The translations under genes were made by a program, and so were the position numbers. The notes beneath the pieces were generated by a model that ran no database searches, was not told where the DNA came from, and saw only the letters and a program-made list of their open reading frames with translations. From NCBI RefSeq assembly GCF_002149015.1, contig NZ_NGFO01000016.1:62001-126000 (forward strand): a stretch of 64,000 bases of DNA. Direction: 5' to 3'. The DNA comes from Gordonia lacunae. GTDB taxonomy: Bacteria > Actinomycetota > Actinomycetes > Mycobacteriales > Mycobacteriaceae. Positions 58,517 through 64,000 of the stretch are shown piece by piece (the stretch's first letter is position 1; each line of letters opens with the position of its first letter).

Positions 58517-59988
58517 GCGAGCAGACCGGCGAGTGTGGCACGGGCGCCCTTGCTGCGCAACGACTCCAGCGCGGACAGGTATGGCTCCGTGAACAACGGC
58601 TCCTCCGCGAGAGTGCCGAACAGCTCGGGATCGGCGACGAAGGCGAGCGGATCGGTCCGTGAGCGCTGCGCTCGCGGAACGAGATCGGCCGCGAGGGGAT
58701 CGATGACGTCGATCGGGTCGCCTGCCTCGTCGGTGCCCTCGGCGTACCGGGTCCAACTGGCCACGACGGCGGCGGCGAGGTCGCTTCGCTGATCCTGCTC
58801 GAGGCGCTCGCGGATGACCGGCACCAGCCACTTCGGAATGCGGTCGGAGGAGTCCTGGCAGAGGCGGGCGATGGTGTCGGCGATCGCGGGGTTCGTGAAT
58901 CGCTCGAGCAGGGTGTCGATGTAGGTGTCGACGTCCACGCCGGGGAGGGGGCGGAGTGTGGTCGCTCCTTCTTCGGTCATGTAGCGCCGCAGCAGAGTAC
59001 GGATGTCGGGGTCGGATGCGGCGTCGTGGACGTAGCGGTACCCGAGCAGATACCCGAAGTAGCACAGCGCCTGGTGGCCGGCGTTGAGCAGGCGCAGTTT
59101 CATCAGCTCGTAGGGGGTCACGTCGTCGACGACCTGGACCCCTGCCTTCTCCAGCGACGGACGCCCCATCGCGAAGTCGTCCTCGAGCACCCACTGGGTG
59201 AACGGTTCGGCGACCACCGGCCAGTTGTCGACGACGCCGGTGCGGTCCACGACCTCGTCGGCCAGGTCCGGCGGCGTCGCCGGGGTGATCCGATCGACCA
59301 TCGAGTTCGGGAATCGCGTGTTGGCCTCGATCCACTCCGCGAGTTCCGGGTCGCGCAACCGGGCGTAGGCGAGAAAGGTCGAGCGGGCCATGTGGCCGTT
59401 GCCCTGGATGTTGTCGCAGGACATCACCGTGAACGAGGGTGTCCCGCGTTCGCGGCGTCGAGCCAGCGCTTCGGTCACCAGTCCGAAGACGGTACGAGGC
59501 GGCGCACTGGCCTCGAGGTCGGCGACGATGTCCGGGTTCGCGGCGTCGAACTCGCCGGTCGACGGTGAGAAGTTGTAGCCGCCCTCGGTGACGGTCAGTG
59601 AGACGATCCGGGTTGCCGGGTCACTCAACCGATCGATCACCTTCTCGGGATCGTCGGGTGCGTACAGATACTCGACGATCGAGCCGATGACCGAGGTCTC
59701 CACGGCACCGTCGGGATGCTTGAGGGTGAGGGTGAACAATCCGTCCTGAGGGACGAGGGCGTCCCGCATCGCGGCGTCGGCGGTGCGGACACCGACCCCA
59801 CAGATGCCCCAGTCGTTCGCCGAGGGATCGGCGGCGAGAAGGCGGTCGACGTACATGGCCTGGTGCGCGCGATGAAACGCGCCGACACCGAAGTGGACGA
59901 TGCCCGGGGTCACCGCGGCGCGATCGAACGCGGGCGTGTCGACGCCGTCGATCCGCGGCAACGTCTCGTTGGTCAGCGATGTGCTCAT
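58513..59988 (-). CDS. Mannitol/D-arabinitol dehydrogenase family protein
   Basis: A 491-residue long-chain polyol dehydrogenase. The N-terminal Rossmann half has [21 protein letters not shown] and [19 protein letters not shown], and the catalytic half has [39 protein letters not shown] and [26 protein letters not shown] [19 protein letters not shown], with the conserved Lys and His. It oxidises mannitol, arabinitol or a similar polyol to the ketose with NAD. The presence of xylulokinase next to it favours D-arabinitol to D-xylulose. ATG 59988 overlaps the upstream stop by ATGA. Confidence 0.9.
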   Translation of the reverse strand: MSTSLTNETLPRIDGVDTPAFDRAAVTPGIVHFGVGAFHRAHQAMYVDRLLAADPSANDWGICGVGVRTADAAMRDALVPQDGLFTLTLKHPDGAVETSVIGSIVEYLYAPDDPEKVIDRLSDPATRIVSLTVTEGGYNFSPSTGEFDAANPDIVADLEASAPPRTVFGLVTEALARRRERGTPSFTVMSCDNIQGNGHMARSTFLAYARLRDPELAEWIEANTRFPNSMVDRITPATPPDLADEVVDRTGVVDNWPVVAEPFTQWVLEDDFAMGRPSLEKAGVQVVDDVTPYELMKLRLLNAGHQALCYFGYLLGYRYVHDAASDPDIRTLLRRYMTEEGATTLRPLPGVDVDTYIDTLLERFTNPAIADTIARLCQDSSDRIPKWLVPVIRERLEQDQRSDLAAAVVASWTRYAEGTDEAGDPIDVIDPLAADLVPRAQRSRTDPLAFVADPELFGTLAEEPLFTEPYLSALESLRSKGARATLAGLLA

Positions 59989-61097
59989 CGGCGGGTTCCC
60001 TCCGGCCGGGTCGTGTCGGTCTCGACGTCGTCGTCCGAGTTCTGTTCGTAGCTCGAGATGGAAGGGTAGACAACCGCTTTGATGTTGCCGGGAATGCGAT
60101 CGGCGTCGAGCGCGGCCGCCAGTTCGTCGAGGCCGAACCGCGCGGTCACCATGGCATCGAGATCCACCGCCCCCGTACGGGCCAGGGCCAGCGCGGTCGG
60201 CCACGTGTTGGCGTAGCGGAACACTCCGGTCACGACCAGTTCGCGATTCTGGATGAGCGAAATCGGGAGTTCCATGGTGTCGGCGCCCATGCCGACCAGG
60301 ATCACACGTCCGCCGGGTCGGACCCGCGACAGGCCCTCCCGGACCGCGCCGGCGACTCCGCTCGCGTCGACGAACGCATCCACCCGCTCGATCTCTGTTC
60401 CGGGTGTGATCACCGTCGTGGCGCCGAAATCCCGTGCGCGGAGGCGGCGTTGCTCATCCGGCTCGCTCACGACGATGCGCGTGAGGCCGGAAGCCCGCGC
60501 GACCTGGGCGACCATCAGGCCGATCGGTCCGGCGCCGGCGATCAGCACGGAGCCGCCGGCGGCAACCTCGGCCTTGCGCATGGCGGCGATGCCCACCGAG
60601 AGGGGCTCGAACAGCGCGGCGGCCTCGTCGGAGACCTCGGGCGGCACCGGATGGGCGAAATCGGCTCCGATGGTGACGAATTCGGCGAAAGCGCCGTCTA
60701 CGGGGGGCGTCGCGTAGAACCGCATCCGGGGGCACAGGTGGTAGTCACCGCGCTTGCTCTCCGGCGTGGTCGGGTCGGGACGCTGGGGCTCGATCGACAC
60801 CCGCTCGCCGATCCGGGCCCGGTCGACGCCGTCCCCGACGGCGACGACGACCCCGGCGGCCTCATGGCCGAGGACGAGCGGATCGCGGACCACGTACTCA
60901 CCGATCCGTCCATGGCGGAGGTAATGGGTGTCCGAGCCGCAGACGCCCACCGCGCGGACGGCCACCGTCACGTCACCCGGCCCCGGCTCCGGTGACCTCC
61001 GGGTTTCCGTGGTCACCGTCAGATCGGGATGCAGGACGCCGGCGCGCATGGCGTCCGGTACACGCGGTATGCGGAGATCGGTTGTTGCGTGGGTCAC
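59985..61097 (-). CDS. Sorbitol/xylitol-type zinc dehydrogenase
   Basis: A 370-residue MDR of the polyol dehydrogenase group. Catalytic zinc ligands lie in AVGVCGSDTHYLRHGRIG, LGHEAAGVV and the later FEPLSVGI glutamate. The structural zinc region is reduced: PQRPDPTTPESKRGDYHLCP keeps only one clear cysteine, so structural zinc is probably absent, as in some sorbitol dehydrogenases. The cofactor motif is VLIAGAGPIGLMVAQVARASG. It would turn xylitol or sorbitol into xylulose or fructose. It is the first gene of the polyol operon, divergent from a SorC-type regulator. Confidence 0.9.
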   Translation of the reverse strand: MTHATTDLRIPRVPDAMRAGVLHPDLTVTTETRRSPEPGPGDVTVAVRAVGVCGSDTHYLRHGRIGEYVVRDPLVLGHEAAGVVVAVGDGVDRARIGERVSIEPQRPDPTTPESKRGDYHLCPRMRFYATPPVDGAFAEFVTIGADFAHPVPPEVSDEAAALFEPLSVGIAAMRKAEVAAGGSVLIAGAGPIGLMVAQVARASGLTRIVVSEPDEQRRLRARDFGATTVITPGTEIERVDAFVDASGVAGAVREGLSRVRPGGRVILVGMGADTMELPISLIQNRELVVTGVFRYANTWPTALALARTGAVDLDAMVTARFGLDELAAALDADRIPGNIKAVVYPSISSYEQNSDDDVETDTTRPEGTRR

Positions 61098-61105
61098 ACC
61101 TGGAT

Positions 61106-61148
61106 GCTAGCTTATTGAGCACATTGACCGCTAGTGAGCAGATGCTCA
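61106..61148. promoter_or_regulatory. Probable SorC-regulator operator
   Basis: The palindrome TGAGCAGATGCTCA (61135-61148) follows a further TGAGCA at 61116. Each TGAGCA is preceded by GCTAG (61106 and 61130), giving spaced direct repeats in the 100-base divergent promoter of the polyol operon and the regulator. Confidence 0.65.
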
Positions 61149-61197
61149 CGGCCGCGCCTCGGCGGCGACGGCGAATGGACGCGAAGGGGCACCCGGG

Positions 61198-62241
61198 ATG
61201 GCACCTCGGAAGTCGGCGAACGGCGCGGACGGCGAAACGCCCGTCGCGCCGGCACGTGGGGCCGCACCGCGCGGTGGCGACTCCGGCCAGGACCTGCGAC
61301 TCCTCGTTCGAGCCGCGACCATGTATCACCTCGAAGGACTCACCCAGGCCGAGATCGCGGGCCGACTCGGGGTGTCGCGCCCGACGGCCGGCCGGCTCGT
61401 CGCGCGGGCACGGGCACAAGGTCTCGTACAGGTGTCGGTCTCGGCCCCGGCGCATCTGTCGGCGTCCATCCACACCGAGCTGGAACGCGCGGTCGAGGAG
61501 ACCCTGGGGCTCGACGAGGTACTCGTCATCGACGAGGTCGCCGACGGCACCACCACCGGCAATGCCGCGCTCGGTCGGGCGGGGGCGTCGGTGTTGACCC
61601 GCCGGATTCAGCCAACGGACACCTTCGGATTCACCTGGGGACCGGAACAAGTCGCCGTTGCCGACGCCATGGCTTCGTCCACCTCGTGTCAGCGGGTCGT
61701 GCAGATGGACGGCTCGATGACCTCCGTCGAGTACCACACCGGCGTCGACCACGCGCTCTCGCGATTCTCCGAACGGCTCCATGCCCGGCCGCTGCGGCTG
61801 GTCGCACCGCTCTACGTCGACCCGGAGACGGTCACTGCCGTGAACCGTGATTCGATCCTCTCGCAGGCACTCTCGGCGGCTCGCGGTGCGCAGGTGATGT
61901 TGTTCGGTGTCGGCTCGGTGTCGACATCGACGACCCTGTTCGAGGGCTCGTTCATCGACGCGGTCGTCCTCGACGAGTTGCTGGATCTCGGCGCGGTCGG
62001 GGAGATCGGCGGGCGCTTCTACGACGCGAACGGCGGCGCCGTCCCCTCCAGCCTCGTCGACCGGACCGTCTCGGTGTCACTCGACGCGGTCCGCGCCTGC
62101 CCGACCTCGATCCTCGTGTCCGGTGGGACACACCGTCGCGAATCCATCCTCGGCGCGTTGCGCGGCGGCTACGCCACCATCCTCGTCACTGACGTGGCGA
62201 CCGCCGAATGGCTTGTGATGCAAGAGAAAGGCGAACAATGA
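61198..62241 (+). CDS. SorC/DeoR-type sugar-binding transcriptional regulator
   Basis: A 347-residue regulator of polyol use. After a disordered leader of about 32 residues comes the HTH RAATMYHLEGLTQAEIAGRLGVSRPTAGRLVARARAQGLV (about residues 39-78), then the SorC sugar-phosphate-binding domain with LGRAGASVLTRRIQPTDTFGFTWG, the phosphate-loop-like MLFGVGSVS and GAVGEIGGRFYDANG. A phosphorylated sugar such as xylulose 5-phosphate is a likely effector. It is divergent from the polyol operon and overlaps the ABC binding-protein gene by ATGA, so it is expressed with the transporter and probably controls both sides. Confidence 0.92.
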   Translation: MAPRKSANGADGETPVAPARGAAPRGGDSGQDLRLLVRAATMYHLEGLTQAEIAGRLGVSRPTAGRLVARARAQGLVQVSVSAPAHLSASIHTELERAVEETLGLDEVLVIDEVADGTTTGNAALGRAGASVLTRRIQPTDTFGFTWGPEQVAVADAMASSTSCQRVVQMDGSMTSVEYHTGVDHALSRFSERLHARPLRLVAPLYVDPETVTAVNRDSILSQALSAARGAQVMLFGVGSVSTSTTLFEGSFIDAVVLDELLDLGAVGEIGGRFYDANGGAVPSSLVDRTVSVSLDAVRACPTSILVSGGTHRRESILGALRGGYATILVTDVATAEWLVMQEKGEQ

Positions 62242-63596
62242 CGTTCTCCCGACACCGAGTGCGATGGGCGCTGGGTGCGATGATCGCGACCGTGGCACTG
62301 GTGCTCACCGGCTGCTCCGGCGCGGGTTCACTCACCGGCGGCGGAGGTCGTGAGATCACCGTCGCGATGGTCTCGAACTCGCAGATGCAGGACGCGGTGA
62401 AGCTGTCCACGCAGTTCGAGGAACAGAATCCCGGTGTCACGGTGCGGTTCGTGACCCTCTCCGAGAACGAGGCGCGGGCCAAGATCACCGCATCGGTGGC
62501 CACCGGCGGCGGTGAGTTCGACGTCGTGATGATCAGCAACTACGAGACCCCGATGTGGGGCGAGTACGGCTGGCTCGTGAACCTGACCCCGTACATGGAC
62601 GCCGATCCCGATTACGACGCCGACGACTTCATCCCGACGCTGAAGACGGCTCTGTCCCACGATGGTTCGATGTACTCGGCGCCGTTCTACGGGGAGTCGT
62701 CGTTCCTGATGTACAACAAGAAGCTCTTCGCCGAGGCCGGGGTGTCGTTGCCGCCTCGACCGACGTGGCCCCAGGTCGCGGAAGCGGCGGCGAAACTCGA
62801 CAACGAGCGTACGGCGGGAATCTGCCTGCGCGGCAAGCCCGGCTGGGGTGAGGTGCTCGCCCCGCTGAACACGGTGATCAACGCCTTCGGCGGACGCTGG
62901 TACGACGAGGACTGGAATGCACAGCTGGACAGTCCCGAGGTGGCCGCAGCGGTGAAGTTCTACGTCGACACGGTCCGGAACCACGGCGAGGCCGGCGCGG
63001 CGTCGTCCGGGTTCCAGGAATGCGGAAACCTGTTGTCGCAGGGCCAGGTCGCGATGTGGTATGACGCGACATCCGCGGTGTCGGTGTTGGAGAGCCCGGA
63101 CACCTCGTCGATTGCGGGTGACGTCGGCTACCTGCCCGCGCCGAGCATGGCCAAGGGTGACAACGGCTGGCTCTACACCTGGTCCTTGGGCATCCCCACC
63201 AGCAGCACGCACCAGGACGAGGCGTGGAAGTTCATCCGGTGGATGACCAGCAAGAGCTACATCGAGTATGTCTCGGAGACCCTGGGTCCCAGTCACGTAC
63301 CGCCGGGCAGCCGGCTCTCCACGTATGAGCTGCCGGCCTACAAGGAACTCGCCGCCCCGTTCGCCGAGCAGACGCTGAGCGCCATGCGTGCGGCGAACCA
63401 GCTGAAGCCGACCCTGGAGCCGGTGCCCTACACCGGCGTCCAGTTCCTCGCGATCCCCGAGTTCCAGGATCTCGGAACCCGGGTGAGCCAGCAGATCTCG
63501 GCAGCGATCGCCGGCCAGATCAGCGTCGACGACGCGCTCGCGCAGGCGCAGGAGTACGCCCAGGTCGTCGGCAAGTCCTACCAGAGGGAGCAGTGA
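62238..63596 (+). CDS. Sugar/polyol ABC transporter substrate-binding lipoprotein
   Basis: A 452-residue extracellular solute-binding protein of family 1 (MalE/SmoE-like). The lipobox is VLTGC (Cys26), followed by a Gly/Ser linker and EITVAMVSNSQMQDAVKLSTQFEEQNPGVTVRFVTL. Further family blocks are SYEFDVVMISNYETPMWG-like FDVVMISNYETPMWGEYGWL, SAPFYGESSFLMYNKKLFAEAG and VGYLPAPSM. Operon context points to a polyol such as sorbitol, mannitol or arabinitol. ATG 62238 lies within the regulator stop codon and is preceded by AGAAAGG. Confidence 0.93.
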   Translation: MTFSRHRVRWALGAMIATVALVLTGCSGAGSLTGGGGREITVAMVSNSQMQDAVKLSTQFEEQNPGVTVRFVTLSENEARAKITASVATGGGEFDVVMISNYETPMWGEYGWLVNLTPYMDADPDYDADDFIPTLKTALSHDGSMYSAPFYGESSFLMYNKKLFAEAGVSLPPRPTWPQVAEAAAKLDNERTAGICLRGKPGWGEVLAPLNTVINAFGGRWYDEDWNAQLDSPEVAAAVKFYVDTVRNHGEAGAASSGFQECGNLLSQGQVAMWYDATSAVSVLESPDTSSIAGDVGYLPAPSMAKGDNGWLYTWSLGIPTSSTHQDEAWKFIRWMTSKSYIEYVSETLGPSHVPPGSRLSTYELPAYKELAAPFAEQTLSAMRAANQLKPTLEPVPYTGVQFLAIPEFQDLGTRVSQQISAAIAGQISVDDALAQAQEYAQVVGKSYQREQ

Positions 63597-63598
63597 TC

Positions 63599-64000
63599 AT
63601 GGCCACCGCAGTCTCCACTCCACCACCCGACACGACGTCGAAGGCGCCGTTGAAGTCCTCGCGCGATCACGTCACGCGTGCCGAGGGCTGGCGCCGTCGC
63701 GGTCCCCTCCTGCCGGCGCTGATCTTCCTGATCGTGGTCACGCAGATCCCGTTCGTGTTCACCCTCTACTACTCCACCCAGTCGTGGAACCTCGTACGTC
63801 CGGATTCACGCGCGTTCGTCGGGCTCGACAACTATGTCGCGGTGTTCGGCGACAGCCAGTTCTGGCGGGTGACGGTCAACACCATCCTGCTGATCGTGGG
63901 CACCGTCCTCATCTCGGTGCTCCTCGGCTTGCTGTTCGCGTTGCTGCTCGACCGGAAGTTCCTCGGCCGCGGGGTGGTGCGGACCCTGCTCATCACTCCG
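63599..64000 (+). CDS. Sugar/polyol ABC transporter permease, partial
   Basis: The gene starts at ATG 63599, two bases after the binding-protein stop, and runs off the window after 134 codons. An N-terminal cytoplasmic tail of about 35 residues is followed by a transmembrane helix (LLPALIFLIVVTQIPFVFTL), an extracellular loop (FVGLDNYVAVFGDSQFWRVT) and a second helix (TILLIVGTVLISVLLGLLFALLL). The loop FVGLDNYVAVF is typical of MalF-like permeases. A second permease and an ATPase gene are expected beyond the edge. Confidence 0.9.
   Translation, partial: MATAVSTPPPDTTSKAPLKSSRDHVTRAEGWRRRGPLLPALIFLIVVTQIPFVFTLYYSTQSWNLVRPDSRAFVGLDNYVAVFGDSQFWRVTVNTILLIVGTVLISVLLGLLFALLLDRKFLGRGVVRTLLITP

Overview
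The window is high-GC DNA with actinobacterial character. It has many GTG starts, 1-4 base ATGA/GTGA stop-start overlaps, F420-type luciferase-like oxidoreductases, a mycothiol-isomerase-type domain, a PknK-type kinase, and a plsB / HAD-plsC / wax-ester-synthase operon in the same order as in mycobacteria. A member of the Mycobacteriales such as Gordonia or Rhodococcus fits best; the genus is an inference.

About 1.7-44.7 kb is one large catabolic island of short divergent and convergent operons. It holds a Rieske oxygenase with a small partner, two ThuA-like proteins, two divergent TetR regulators, three histidine phosphatases, an acyl-CoA synthetase, an acetoin/2-oxoacid dehydrogenase complex (E1a, E1b and E2 in one operon, E3 in another), a DUF35/thiolase pair, two acyl-CoA dehydrogenases and an enoyl-CoA hydratase. 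It also has several SDR, MDR and zinc alcohol dehydrogenases, an aldehyde dehydrogenase, SnoaL- and VOC-fold proteins, a sugar-isomerase-fold protein, two luciferase-like oxidoreductases, pyruvate carboxylase and a FadR-type regulator. I cannot name the substrate.

The most unusual part is phosphoryl transfer. Two paralogous proteins of about 580 residues carry a phosphohistidine swivel domain but no ATP-grasp domain. A pyruvate-phosphate-dikinase-like protein has intact phosphohistidine and PEP domains but a degraded ATP site, and is encoded with a stand-alone PPDK-accessory protein. With three phosphatases and pyruvate carboxylase, this suggests a pathway through phosphorylated intermediates fed by PEP or by an ATP-binding partner encoded elsewhere. 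Nearly every transcription unit of the island has a site of two 5-base half-sites (about GTWAC) separated by exactly 15 bases, which points to one regulon.

Four convergent gene ends (about 10.1, 24.7, 35.3 and 56.1 kb) hold copies of one modular palindromic repeat, probably a bidirectional terminator family.

About 45-55 kb holds housekeeping or lipid genes: the acyltransferase operon, a cold-shock protein, PknK and an aldo/keto reductase. From 56 kb on there is a methyltransferase and a polyol locus: xylulokinase, mannitol-type and sorbitol-type dehydrogenases on the minus strand, divergent from a SorC-type regulator and a sugar ABC transporter that runs off the window. No rRNA, tRNA, CRISPR array or insertion sequence was seen.
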